From positions 97,139-161,138 of the forward strand of contig NZ_JPKG01000058.1 of NCBI RefSeq assembly GCF_000735605.1: a DNA stretch of 64,000 bases, in the 5' to 3' direction. Source of the stretch: Allobosea sp. LC85 (GTDB lineage Bacteria; Pseudomonadota; Alphaproteobacteria; Rhizobiales; Beijerinckiaceae). The notes under the pieces are model-generated. The model made no database searches, was not told where the DNA came from, and worked only from the letters and a program-made list of their open reading frames with translations. The position numbers and the translations under genes were made by a program. Positions 43,511-53,677 of this stretch are shown piece after piece (position 1 is the first letter of the stretch; every line of letters begins with the position of its first letter).

Positions 43511-44268
43511 GCGGCAATGGTCGGCGACGGCTTCAATGGCGCAGGTCTTGAGGGGGCGGGCCCCATCGCGAGCGGCATCGTGCGCTGGTTGAGCGCATCG
43601 AACGGGCCAGATACCGCTCCATCGCTGGAGCAGGACTGCGGCCCGGATAACGGGATGATCGCGCGTTGCGCGGTCCTCCGTGGATCAGGTGATCCGCGTC
43701 ATGGGATGACCTGCGCGACGCTCGGGCTGGGACCGGCCAATGCGGCTCGGCTGTTCACAACCGTGCAGCGCGGACGGGTGTCGTCATCCATCGCGCGTCG
43801 CGTCGAAGGCGCATGCCTTCATTCGGCAAAGATGCACGACCGACGCCGCTCCGTGACACAAGTCCCGAAGCATAGAGTCTGGGGCGCGCACAGATCCTTC
43901 CCGGCATTGCACCTGATGTCGCCCTAAGCGGCAAGCGCGCTCTGGGTGCGCCGCCGCAAGAATAATGGCGATTCCGCAATGAGAACAAATCTCTGCGGCC
44001 GAGAAATAATCTCAATCATGAGCCCGCTTGATGGAGTATCACGCGAGTTGATCAACCGGCTGTATAGCGTGCATTCCGCAGAAATGCTCTATCTTTTTAT
44101 TTTTGAATGATATTTCTTTACGTAATAAAATTCACGAAAATCCGGAATGAAATCCAGATTTATCAATCCAGCATTAGAAATAGCCCGACACACTATGCGT
44201 AAGCGCCTCCCATCGGGACGACGAGGTGGTGGAGGCGGCGTAGCGGCCAATCGCGCGCCATCAATTCC
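43511..44268. other. 758-bp stretch before groES
   Basis: No gene is supported. The part near 44080-44170 is AT-rich and probably carries the promoter region for groESL. Nothing else is recognised. Confidence 0.45.
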
Positions 44269-44295
44269 GTGGCACTCACACGGCAAGAGTGCTAA
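44269..44295. promoter_or_regulatory. CIRCE element (HrcA operator)
   Basis: GTGGCACTC, 9 bases, GAGTGCTAA: matches the CIRCE consensus TTAGCACTC-N9-GAGTGCTAA with two mismatches in the left arm. It lies 123 bases before groES, so HrcA repression of groESL is expected. Confidence 0.9.
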
Positions 44296-44418
44296 CAATG
44301 CTTTTGTGTTCGATGCTGAACCGTCCGACGTGAAGCGGATGGGGCGCCGGATCGTCGGCCGCAGAGGCTCCGGTCGAGAGCCCGCCACCTCGTACAAATT
44401 GTCGACATGGAGGAACTC

Positions 44419-44736
44419 ATGAAATTCCGTCCGCTGCATGATCGCGTCGTGGTCCGGCGCCTTGAAGGCGAAGAGAAGACCAAGGGTGGCATCATCATCC
44501 CCGATACCGCCAAGGAAAAGCCCCAGGAGGGCGAAATCATCGCCGTCGGCCCGGGCGGCCGCGACGAAGCCGGCAAGCTGACGCCGCTCGATGTCAAGAA
44601 GGGCGATCGCGTCCTGTTCGGCAAATGGTCGGGCACTGAGGTCAAGATCGACGGCGAAGACCTCCTGATCATGAAGGAGGCCGACATCATGGGCGTGATC
44701 GAGGGCGCCGCCGCACTCAAGAAGAAGGCGGCCTGA
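44419..44736 (+). CDS. groES: co-chaperonin GroES
   Basis: A 105-residue GroES: MKFRPLHDRVVVRRLEGEEK, the mobile-loop segment TKGGIIIPDTAKEKPQEGEI, and GDRVLFGKWSGTEVKIDGED. GGAGG lies 6 bases before ATG 44419. It caps the GroEL ring during protein folding in the cytoplasm. Lies under a CIRCE element, 28 bases before groEL. A short Ala/Lys-rich C-terminal extension (EGAAALKKKAA) goes beyond the usual end, so this may be an accessory groES copy; Rhizobiales often have several. Confidence 0.96.
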   Translation: MKFRPLHDRVVVRRLEGEEKTKGGIIIPDTAKEKPQEGEIIAVGPGGRDEAGKLTPLDVKKGDRVLFGKWSGTEVKIDGEDLLIMKEADIMGVIEGAAALKKKAA

Positions 44737-44764
44737 GCCGCGCCCCCCACCGGAGTTCCAAGTC

Positions 44765-46405
<1,641 letters not shown>

Positions 46406-46440
46406 CCGACACACGATCGCAATAGCGATGCTGATAACGC

Positions 46441-46465
46441 AATGGGCCGCCTTCGGCGGCCCATT
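46441..46465 (+). terminator. groESL terminator
   Basis: AATGGGCCGCC-TTC-GGCGGCCCATT: 11-bp perfect stem with 3-base loop, followed by CTACTTT. Confidence 0.8.
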
Positions 46466-46746
46466 CTACTTTGGAGAGTACATTGGGTGCGATTAGGGGG
46501 CGCCCGAGCCGGAGCATTTTCACGTTACTCCCGCTCGTACCGGCCATTGGATCGCAGCGTGCCTGTTGCGGAACTTCCGGACGTCCGCTTGCCGGCAGCG
46601 CGCCCGGTTGACGCGATTTGCGGCTGGGCGCAGCTTTGCGGGGAATGGGCGACGCTCACGGCCGTTGCCGGCGCTCATTCGCCGGGGAGTGCCCGCGCAT
46701 GGAGGATTGCGAGGCCCATCGCCATGACCTTCGCCTGAAGGCCGGG

Positions 46747-47964
46747 ATGCTGCGCCTTGCGGCCGTCATTCTGTTTTCCGCCGCGATGCTGCTTGTCGGC
46801 GCACCGATCAAGGCGCTCGCGCAATCTGCAGCGCCGCCGGCCGAGACCAGGACGATCCGCATCCTGCTGGTGCGAGAGTCCCAGGATCGCCCTGCCCCGC
46901 TGTCGCTGCTCGACATCCCGCCAGGCGACGACGGTGTCGCCGGCGCGCGGCTCGCCATCGCCGACAACAACAATACCGGGCGATTTCTCGGCCAGGAGTT
47001 TCGCCTCGACATCATCGAGAGCGCCAAGGCCGACGAACTGCTTGCCGAAGTCCAAGCCCGAGTCGCCGCCGGGCAGCATTTTCTCGTGCTCGACGTTCGG
47101 CCTCAAACCGTTCTGATGCTTGCCGACGCGCTGAAGACAAGGGATGTGCTGCTGTTCAACGCCGGCGCGCCGGACGAGAACCTTCGCGAGGCGGATTGCC
47201 GCGCCAATGTCCTGCATACGAGCCCGTCGCGCGCGATGCTCGCCGATGCGCTGGCGCAGTATCTCGCCTGGAAGCAATGGCGGCGCTGGTTCCTGGTTCT
47301 CGGAACGCGGCCAGAGGACCAAGCCTTCGCCGAGGCCATGCGACGCGCGGCGAAACGCTTCGGCGCCCGCATTGTCGAGGAGCGGACCTTCTCCACCGAA
47401 AGCGGTTCGCGACGCACTGACGGCGGTCACGAGCAGGTTCAGCAGCAGATCCCGCTTTTCACCCAGAATGCGGCGGCGCATGATGTCGTGGTCGTCGCCG
47501 ACGAGTCCGAATTGTTTGGCGAGTACTTCCCGTTTCGCACCTGGGAGGCACGACCGGTGGTCGGGACACAGGGGCTGACGGCGACAAGCTGGCATCCCGC
47601 GCTGGAACAATGGGGCGGGACACAATTCCAGAACCGCTTCAGGCGATCGGCGAACCGCACGATGCGCCCGCTCGACTACGATACCTGGCTCGCGGTGCGC
47701 AGTATCGGCGAGGCGGCGACGCGTCGCCGCTCGACGGCATTCGCCGAGATCTCGGCGCATCTGCGCTCCGTAGAGTTCGAACTCGCGGGCTTCAAGGGCC
47801 AGAGGCTGACATTCAGGGACTGGAATGGCCAGCTTCGCCAACCGATCCTGATCGCGACGCCGAAGCTCCCGGTCTCGGTTTCGCCGCAGCCGGGTTTTTT
47901 GCACCAGTTCTCGGTGCTGGATACGCTCGGGATCGACCGGCCGGAAACGAAATGCAGGTTATAG
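46747..47964 (+). CDS. quinoprotein-cluster ABC transporter substrate-binding protein
   Basis: About 405 residues. The signal peptide begins MLRLAAVILFSAAMLLVGAP. The body is a type I periplasmic binding fold of the branched-chain amino acid class (IADNNNTGRFLGQEFRLDII; LNAGA-like LLFNAGAPDENLR; RRWFLVLGTRPEDQAFAEAM; PLDYDTWLAVRSIGEAA). This matches the binding protein regularly linked to PQQ-dependent alcohol oxidation systems. ATG 46747 is preceded by GAAGG; ATG 46699 would lengthen the n-region. Ligand unknown. First gene of the plus-strand group. Confidence 0.8.
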   Translation: MLRLAAVILFSAAMLLVGAPIKALAQSAAPPAETRTIRILLVRESQDRPAPLSLLDIPPGDDGVAGARLAIADNNNTGRFLGQEFRLDIIESAKADELLAEVQARVAAGQHFLVLDVRPQTVLMLADALKTRDVLLFNAGAPDENLREADCRANVLHTSPSRAMLADALAQYLAWKQWRRWFLVLGTRPEDQAFAEAMRRAAKRFGARIVEERTFSTESGSRRTDGGHEQVQQQIPLFTQNAAAHDVVVVADESELFGEYFPFRTWEARPVVGTQGLTATSWHPALEQWGGTQFQNRFRRSANRTMRPLDYDTWLAVRSIGEAATRRRSTAFAEISAHLRSVEFELAGFKGQRLTFRDWNGQLRQPILIATPKLPVSVSPQPGFLHQFSVLDTLGIDRPETKCRL

Positions 47965-48034
47965 GAGCGGACGTCAGAGCCTGAAGCCAATCGCGTCCTG
48001 GTTTTTCGAAAATCATCATCGGAAACGGAGCACC

Positions 48035-49003
48035 ATGCGGCTCAATTCCTTTCTTTCGACGGGTGCGCTTCTACTGTTCGCATCCACCGCCGACGCCTAC
48101 ACGGTGTTCGTCTCCAATGAGAAGGACAACACCGTCAGCGTCATCGACAGCACGTCGCTGGAAGTGACCAAGACCATCAAGGTCGGTCAGCGTCCGCGCG
48201 GGCTTGCGCTTGCCCGGAACGGCGAATGGCTGCTGATCTGCGCGAGCGACGACAATGTCGTGCAGGTCTACGATGCCAGGACCCTGGACTTCGTCAAGAA
48301 CCTGCCATCCGGCCCCGACCCGGAGTTGTTCGTCCTGCATCCGAAGGGCAATCCGCTCTATATCGCCAACGAGGACGACAATATCGTCACCGTGGTCGAT
48401 ATCGAGAAGGGCTCGGTCGTGACGGAGATCCCCGTCGGCGTCGAGCCCGAGGGCATGGGCATCAGCCCGGACGGGACCATTCTCGTCAACACCTCCGAGA
48501 CGACGAACATGGCGCATTTCATCGACACGCAGAGCAACAAGACGGTCGATCATGTCCTGGTCGACGCCCGCCCGCGCTATGCGGAGTTCACGCCGGACGG
48601 ATCGCAGGTCTGGGTCAGCTCGGAGATCGGCGGCACGGTCAGCGTCATCGACGTCAAGACCCGCAAGCCCGTCGGCAAGGTGTCGTTCCAGATCAATGGC
48701 GTCAACGCCGACGCCATTCAGCCCGTGGGCGTGCAGATCACGAAGGACGGCAAGACGGCCTTCGTCGCGCTAGGGCCGGCCAACCGCGTCGCCGTCGTCG
48801 ATACCGCCACCCTGAAGGTGGAGCGCTATCTCCTGGTCGGGCAGCGCGTCTGGCAGCTTGCGTTCACGCCGGACGAGAAGCAGCTCTTCACGACGAATGG
48901 CACATCGAACGATGTCTCGATCATCGATGTCGAAAAACTGCGCGTCACCAAGTCGGTAAAGGTCGGGCGCTATCCCTGGGGCGTCGCCATCGCGCCATTT
49001 TGA
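48035..49003 (+). CDS. PQQ-catabolism-associated YVTN beta-propeller protein
   Basis: A 322-residue exported protein: a signal (LSTGALLLFASTADA) then repeated blades with the YVTN pattern (VFVSNEKDNTVSVIDSTSLE, YIANEDDNIVTVVDIEKG, VWVSSEIGGTVSVIDVKTRK, FTTNGTSNDVSIIDVEKLRV). It is periplasmic. This is the propeller protein that accompanies the ABC system of quinoprotein alcohol oxidation; a biochemical role has not been established to my knowledge. Confidence 0.87.
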   Translation: MRLNSFLSTGALLLFASTADAYTVFVSNEKDNTVSVIDSTSLEVTKTIKVGQRPRGLALARNGEWLLICASDDNVVQVYDARTLDFVKNLPSGPDPELFVLHPKGNPLYIANEDDNIVTVVDIEKGSVVTEIPVGVEPEGMGISPDGTILVNTSETTNMAHFIDTQSNKTVDHVLVDARPRYAEFTPDGSQVWVSSEIGGTVSVIDVKTRKPVGKVSFQINGVNADAIQPVGVQITKDGKTAFVALGPANRVAVVDTATLKVERYLLVGQRVWQLAFTPDEKQLFTTNGTSNDVSIIDVEKLRVTKSVKVGRYPWGVAIAPF

Positions 49004-49056
49004 TCAATCCGGGCGCCGGCACGCAGAAGGCCGGCCGTTTCATTCGGAGGAGAGCC

Positions 49057-49116
49057 ATGAAGGCCCGCATCCTTGCTTCATCGCTGGTGAACGTGGCGCG
49101 GTTCATCGTCACGTGA
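49057..49116 (+). CDS. 19-residue leader ORF coupled to the ABC ATPase
   Basis: ATG 49057 follows a very strong ribosome-binding site (GGAGGAGA). The peptide MKARILASSLVNVARFIVT ends with a TGA whose bases overlap the GTG of the ATPase gene (GTGA). It may serve translational coupling, or be the scar of a longer gene. No homologue is recognised. Confidence 0.4.
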   Translation: MKARILASSLVNVARFIVT

Positions 49117-49898
49117 ACGCGGAATTCGACAATCGGCGGGACTGCATGGCGCTCTCGGTCGCCGGGGTGAGCCATGCGTTCGGCGAGAGGCGCGCGCTCG
49201 TCGATGTGTCGCTGGAGGTCCCGGCCGGCTCGTTCACCGTGCTGCTCGGTCTCAACGGCGCGGGGAAATCGACGCTGTTTGCGCTGATCACCCGGCTCTA
49301 TGACAATGTGAGCGGTGAAATCCGTGTCTTCGGCGATGATGTGCGCCGTGCCCCGTCGGCGGCGTTGCGGCAGATCGGCGTGGTGTTCCAGAGCCGCACG
49401 CTCGACGCCGATCTGAGCCTGCTGCAAAACCTCGCCTACCATGCAGCACTGCATGGGTTCGGTCGCGCAGCGGCGCGGGCGCGCGCGATCGAACTGCTCG
49501 AGATCATCGGGTTGGCCGACAAGGCCCGCGACAAGGTGCGCGCCTTGTCCGGCGGGCAGGCGCGCCGTGTCGAGATCGCGCGCGCCTTGCTGCACGATCC
49601 GCGCTGCCTTCTGCTCGACGAAGCCACGGTCGGCCTCGATATCGGAGCGCGCGACAGCATTATTGCCCTGGTGCGCGGGCTCGTCGCGCGCCAGGGGCTT
49701 GGCGTCCTGTGGGCGACGCATCTGATCGACGAGATCGCGCCGAGCGATCGCATCGTCATCTTACACAAGGGCCAGGTCCTGTTTGCCGGCGACCACGACA
49801 CGCTGCTCGCCATGACCGGCACGGGAACGATACGCGAGGCGTTCACGACGATGACTGGCGGAGCCGATGCAAATCCTGCCAGCACGGTGGCGGCATGA
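49113..49898 (+). CDS. ABC transporter ATP-binding protein (quinoprotein-cluster type)
   Basis: A 261-residue ATPase: Walker A GLNGAGKST, Q-loop VVFQSRTLD, signature LSGGQARRVEIARAL, Walker B CLLLDEATVGLD and switch WATHLIDE. The layout matches ABC-2 type exporter ATPases (NodI/CcmA-like). GTG 49113 overlaps the leader ORF; ATG 49146 is the alternative. It ends overlapping (ATGA) the permease gene. It acts with the permease at the inner membrane; substrate unknown. Confidence 0.9.
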   Translation: MNAEFDNRRDCMALSVAGVSHAFGERRALVDVSLEVPAGSFTVLLGLNGAGKSTLFALITRLYDNVSGEIRVFGDDVRRAPSAALRQIGVVFQSRTLDADLSLLQNLAYHAALHGFGRAAARARAIELLEIIGLADKARDKVRALSGGQARRVEIARALLHDPRCLLLDEATVGLDIGARDSIIALVRGLVARQGLGVLWATHLIDEIAPSDRIVILHKGQVLFAGDHDTLLAMTGTGTIREAFTTMTGGADANPASTVAA

Positions 49899-50767
49899 AG
49901 ATCATCCCACTGGATCAGGCTCCATCGACACTGGCGGCTTCCCGGGCGCGCTCGGGCTTCTCCGGCTATCTCGCTTGCTTCAACGGCATTGTCTGGCGCG
50001 AGATGCTGCGCTTCGTGCATCAGCGCGAACGCTTCCTCTCCGCGCTGGTGCGGCCGCTCGTCTGGCTCTTCATCTTCGCCGCCGGCTTTCGTCAGGTTCT
50101 CGGCGTCTCGATCATCCCGCCTTATGAAACCTATGTCCTCTACGAGGTCTTCGTGACGCCGGGCCTGATCGGCATGATCCTGCTCTTCAATGCCATGCAG
50201 TCCTCGCTCTCGATGGTCTATGACCGTGAAACGGGTGCGATGCGAACCCTGCTCGTCAGCCCGTTTCCGCGCTGGTTCCTGCTGACATCGAAGCTGATCG
50301 GCGGCGGCACGGTGGCGCTGCTGCAGGTCTATGTCTTTCTGCTGATCGCCCATGCCTGGGAGATCGAGCCGCCCCTGCTCGGCTATCTCACGGTGCTGCC
50401 GGCCTTGTTTCTCTCGAGCCTGATGCTCGGGGCGCTGGCCCTGTTCATGTCGTCGGTCATCAAGCAGCTGGAGAATTTCGCCGGTGTCATGAACTTCGTG
50501 ATCTTCCCGATGTTCTTTGCCTCGTCTGCGCTCTATCCGCTGTGGCGCATCCGGGAATCGAGTCCGCTGCTCTATGAAATCTGCCGCTTCAATCCCTTCA
50601 CCCACGCCGTCGAACTGATCCGCTTTGCCCTGTATGCGCGGCTTGATCCTGCCTCGCTCGCGGCCGTGCTGGCCTTTACCGCCGTCTTTCTCGCTGCCGC
50701 GATTTACGCCTATAATCCCTCCAAGGGATTGCTGGGTCGGCGTGGTGCTCCCGGAGGCACGGCATGA
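49895..50767 (+). CDS. ABC-2 type transporter permease
   Basis: A 290-residue permease with about six membrane segments (LVWLFIFAAGFRQVLGVSII; LIGMILLFNAMQSSLSMVYD; GAMRTLLVSPFPRWFLLTSK; NFAGVMNFVIFPMFFASSAL). The sequence YDRETGAMRTLLVSP is the ABC-2 signature region. It overlaps by ATGA both with the preceding ATPase and with the next gene, giving a tight operon. Confidence 0.9.
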   Translation: MKIIPLDQAPSTLAASRARSGFSGYLACFNGIVWREMLRFVHQRERFLSALVRPLVWLFIFAAGFRQVLGVSIIPPYETYVLYEVFVTPGLIGMILLFNAMQSSLSMVYDRETGAMRTLLVSPFPRWFLLTSKLIGGGTVALLQVYVFLLIAHAWEIEPPLLGYLTVLPALFLSSLMLGALALFMSSVIKQLENFAGVMNFVIFPMFFASSALYPLWRIRESSPLLYEICRFNPFTHAVELIRFALYARLDPASLAAVLAFTAVFLAAAIYAYNPSKGLLGRRGAPGGTA

Positions 50768-51417
50768 CGTTACCGAGAGGTTTTGTCCCGGGCCAGCGCC
50801 TGATTCGCACGGCGCTCTGGATCGCCTGCGGCGTAGCCATGTTCGCAGCCTTGCCGGCGCGCCCGGACCAACCGGAATGGCCCTGCGTGCAGCGAAGGGT
50901 CGCGACGCTGACGGCGGCACAAATGTGGGATGGCCCCGATGTCGCGGCGCTCACTAGCTGGCAGGACGACGCGGAGATGGAGCGCCTGATCAAGGTGCTC
51001 GTCAGCCGCGCCAACCCGATGGAGAACGCGACGGAGAGCCTGGCGCAATGGGCCCGGGCCCAGCCGGAATCAGCGCGGGACGAGAAGCTGAAGACGCTCT
51101 TCGCCGGCGTGTTGAAGACCATCAATGACGATCGCGCCGTGGTCCTCGCAGGGATCGAGCGATTTCAGCACCGGCAGAGGCAGCTCGCCGAGAGGATCCA
51201 GGGGCAGGGAGCGGCGCTGGGTGGGTTGCGCGCCAGGGCCGCGCTGGACGAGAAGGCCAAGGCGGAACTGACGGCGGCGGAAGATCGCTACAATTGGGAC
51301 ACGCGGTTCTTCGCCGAGAGGCAGGAATCGCTGCCTCTCGCCTGCGAGATACCCGTGCAGATCGAGCAGCGCGCTTTCGACCTCGCCCGCGAAATTCGGG
51401 CGCTGATGAAGGATTGA
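50764..51417 (+). CDS. hypothetical exported protein of the quinoprotein ABC operon
   Basis: A 217-residue protein with an N-terminal hydrophobic segment (LIRTALWIACGVAMFAALPA), a conserved-looking WPCVQRRVATLTAAQMWDGP block just after it, and a coiled, helical body (DDRAVVLAGIERFQHRQRQL, ERIQGQG). Two cysteines (WPCVQ and LACEIP). ATGA overlap with the permease gene. Probably periplasmic or membrane-anchored partner of the exporter; function unknown. Confidence 0.75.
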   Translation: MTLPRGFVPGQRLIRTALWIACGVAMFAALPARPDQPEWPCVQRRVATLTAAQMWDGPDVAALTSWQDDAEMERLIKVLVSRANPMENATESLAQWARAQPESARDEKLKTLFAGVLKTINDDRAVVLAGIERFQHRQRQLAERIQGQGAALGGLRARAALDEKAKAELTAAEDRYNWDTRFFAERQESLPLACEIPVQIEQRAFDLAREIRALMKD

Positions 51418-51425
51418 CGCGACTC

Positions 51426-51530
51426 GATCATCGGACCGGATATCGTATCCGGTCCGATGATCTAAGCTTTTTGTGCCTGCATCGGCTTTGCCCCGAAAGC
51501 CACAATCCACTTTTCGGGCCGATGCTTTAA
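51426..51530 (-). repeat. dispersed two-hairpin repeat, full copy
   Basis: Second hairpin (GATCATCGGACCGGATATCG...ATGATC, 51426-51461) and first hairpin (GCATCGG...CCGATGC, 51479-51524), inverted relative to 11285. It lies between two convergent gene ends. Confidence 0.9.
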
Positions 51531-51565
51531 GCCGCGGCAGCGGCGCTTCCCGTCCGGGGCGGGCT

Positions 51566-52114
51566 TCATAGAACCGGCGCAATCTCGACGAGCGGAAGCA
51601 GCGCCTCGCTCCAGCCATCCGTGCCCTCCGGAAACCAGATGACATTGCCGTAGCCCCACGAGACGGCGCGCCTGGCTGCGTTCCAGGACATCCAGCAATC
51701 CCTCAGGCAGAAGAAGACCAGTATTTTCGCCTTGTCGCCGCCGGTGAGCGTCGCAAGGTGCATCTGAAAAGCCTGCAGCAACGGTTCGGGAACGACGCCA
51801 TAGCCGACATTGGCCAGCCAGACCGCACCTGGAATGCTGCGATGCGACGCCTCGCGCCAGACCGTGTTCGCCGGCAGGTTGTCGGGTTTCACGGGGCGCG
51901 GCAGGACATCGATGAAAACCGCCGATTTCCCACGCCACAGAACCTCTGCAGCCTGTGTGTCGATGACGCGGGCGCCCTGGAGCGTCGCGGGAACCGGCAT
52001 GCGATAATTCTCGGTGCGATAATCCGCGGGTTCGTCCGGGGTGTCCCCCGCCACGCCGTCGGCCGCAAACCCCGTCGCCAGACAGAGAGCCAGGACAGCA
52101 ATCCCGCGCCGCAT
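51566..52114 (-). CDS. PQQ-dependent catabolism-associated CxxCW motif protein
   Basis: A 182-residue exported, rhodanese-like protein. It has a signal (MRRGIAVLALCLATGFAADG), a central SIPGAVWLANVGYG-VVPEPL rhodanese-type segment, and the diagnostic CLRDCWMSWNAA (CxxCW). The family accompanies PQQ-dependent dehydrogenases. Start ATG 52114, 3 bases after the xoxJ-like stop. Last gene of the xoxF-xoxG-xoxJ group. A redox or thiol role is inferred from the motif. Confidence 0.88.
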   Translation of the reverse strand: MRRGIAVLALCLATGFAADGVAGDTPDEPADYRTENYRMPVPATLQGARVIDTQAAEVLWRGKSAVFIDVLPRPVKPDNLPANTVWREASHRSIPGAVWLANVGYGVVPEPLLQAFQMHLATLTGGDKAKILVFFCLRDCWMSWNAARRAVSWGYGNVIWFPEGTDGWSEALLPLVEIAPVL

Positions 52115-52116
52115 GA

Positions 52117-53037
52117 TCAGCGCCGCGGCGATGTGATCGGCGCCGTCTCCTCGTCCAGCAGCGGTACGCCAAAATCAAGCAGGACCGCATCGATATCGCC
52201 CTGCCTCTTGGCGATGACCTCGTTCAGCTTTCGTTTCCAGTCATCTTCCTGATTGCGCACGCCGAACGTGATCCGGTAGGCCATGCGCGGCCCGACCGTT
52301 TCCCTGAGCAGCGGCGTCACGGTCAGTGCTTCGCCGCCGCTTTTGGCGAAATTGCCTCCGATCGGCCCCCACAGAATCCCGGCATCGATCTCACCGGAGC
52401 GGATATCGGCGATCATCTGCTCTGCGGGGGACTCGAAGCGCCGATCGACCGTCAGGGGATAGGGCTTTGCCTTTTGCATCAGCCCAAGCATCGCCATGAT
52501 GTTTCCCGGCGGTGTGCCGGCGACGATACCGACGCGCCTGTCCTTCAACCGGTCATCGGCAAGCGTGTTGACGCCATCGAGCCCCTGCCCTGTCCGATGA
52601 ACCAGAACATAGCTCGAGCGGTAGTAATGGTTGCTGTTGAGGACGAGATCGTCGCCCTGCGCGAAGCCGATGATCAGGTCGCAGCGCTTGGCGAACAGCG
52701 TCTGACGCACGAAGCCTGTCGCCTGCGGAAACCAAGTATATTCGAGCGGAAGCTTCAGCTCATCGGCGACGAGTTCAGCGATCTTGTTCTCAAAGCCCTG
52801 CCCCGCCTCGTTGGAGAAGGGCAGATTGGCGGGATCGCTGCAGACCCGGAGGACTTCGTGATTGACCAGATCGGCACGGCCGGTCTCGGCGGCCTGGCTG
52901 CCACCACCCGCCGCGAAGAGCATGATCGCGCCGCAGATCAGCCCGCGAAGGACACGGGCGGATCGCGAAGCCTCCGCCGGGGGGCGCTCCGCCGGTGGCC
53001 GGGTGGTCGCAAGGCCGGACAAATGGCCGCTGTGCAT
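52117..53037 (-). CDS. xoxJ: XoxJ-like periplasmic binding protein
   Basis: About 306 residues: a hydrophobic export segment (LRGLICGAIMLFAAGGGSQA), then a family 3 binding fold, VNHEVLRVCSDPANLPFSNE-AGQGFENKIAELVADEL, LPLEYTWFPQATGFVRQTL and RCDLIIGFAQGDD. This is the MxaJ/XoxJ pattern; XoxJ is thought to help activate XoxF. I choose ATG 53037, 17 bases after the xoxG stop with GGGA before it; ATG 53079 would overlap xoxG. Confidence 0.87.
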   Translation of the reverse strand: MHSGHLSGLATTRPPAERPPAEASRSARVLRGLICGAIMLFAAGGGSQAAETGRADLVNHEVLRVCSDPANLPFSNEAGQGFENKIAELVADELKLPLEYTWFPQATGFVRQTLFAKRCDLIIGFAQGDDLVLNSNHYYRSSYVLVHRTGQGLDGVNTLADDRLKDRRVGIVAGTPPGNIMAMLGLMQKAKPYPLTVDRRFESPAEQMIADIRSGEIDAGILWGPIGGNFAKSGGEALTVTPLLRETVGPRMAYRITFGVRNQEDDWKRKLNEVIAKRQGDIDAVLLDFGVPLLDEETAPITSPRR

Positions 53038-53053
53038 TTGTCCCGGCTTCGCT

Positions 53054-53578
53054 CTAGGAGCCGATGCAGGTCTTCTCATGCTGGATGGCCGTCTCCGGCT
53101 TTTCGACGGCGCGTTCCGGGCGCGAGCCGCGCGGCAGCGCGCCATCGGTGCGTGCCTTGAGATAGACGTAGATGTCGTCGAGATAGCACATGACATTGGC
53201 GTTATCGCCAAGCGCCGGCATGACGCTCGTCTTGTCGGGACGCGTGATCGTGCGTCCACCAGCCACAACTTCCATGAATTCCATGTACTTCATTGTCTTC
53301 ATGGACCCGATCAAGCCCGGCGCATAAGTGGAGCCCTCACCCTCCGGCCCGTGACAGACATGGCATTCGGAATGATAACGCCGGAAGCCAGAATATGTGT
53401 ACCAGTCGACCTTGCCATCAGCCGTGATGTTGTAGGTCGGCGTGCCGTCTGCCTCCGCCCATTTTCCGTCTTCTTCGGTCTTCGCCGGCTTGTCCTGCGA
53501 CGACCCACTGGTCGTCAACGGAAGTGCCGCCAACAGAGCGAAGGTTGCAAGTGCGAAGCCGATGCCGAAATGTTTCAC
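53054..53578 (-). CDS. xoxG: cytochrome c, XoxG type
   Basis: A 174-residue exported class I cytochrome c: signal (FALATFALLAALPLTTSG), haem site CHVCH at residues 72-76 with YHSECHVCHGPEGEGSTYAP, and an axial methionine probably in SVMPALGDNANVMCYLDDIY. It directly follows xoxF and is the expected electron acceptor of the methanol dehydrogenase. An intrinsic terminator lies between the two genes, so it may be expressed at a lower level. Confidence 0.9.
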   Translation of the reverse strand: MKHFGIGFALATFALLAALPLTTSGSSQDKPAKTEEDGKWAEADGTPTYNITADGKVDWYTYSGFRRYHSECHVCHGPEGEGSTYAPGLIGSMKTMKYMEFMEVVAGGRTITRPDKTSVMPALGDNANVMCYLDDIYVYLKARTDGALPRGSRPERAVEKPETAIQHEKTCIGS

Positions 53579-53625
53579 TTTCAGCCTCTCCGGTAGCCGC
53601 CGCTCGTGATCACGGCGCGGACATC

Positions 53626-53661
53626 AAAAAGGCCGGCGCAACTTGCTCAGCCGCGCCGGCC
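53626..53661 (-). terminator. intrinsic terminator between xoxF and xoxG
   Basis: On the minus strand a 9-bp stem GGCCGGCGC/GCGCCGGCC with a 13-base loop is followed directly by TTTTT. It is placed 17 bases after the xoxF stop. Confidence 0.8.
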
Positions 53662-53677
53662 GGCCGTCACGCGCCGA

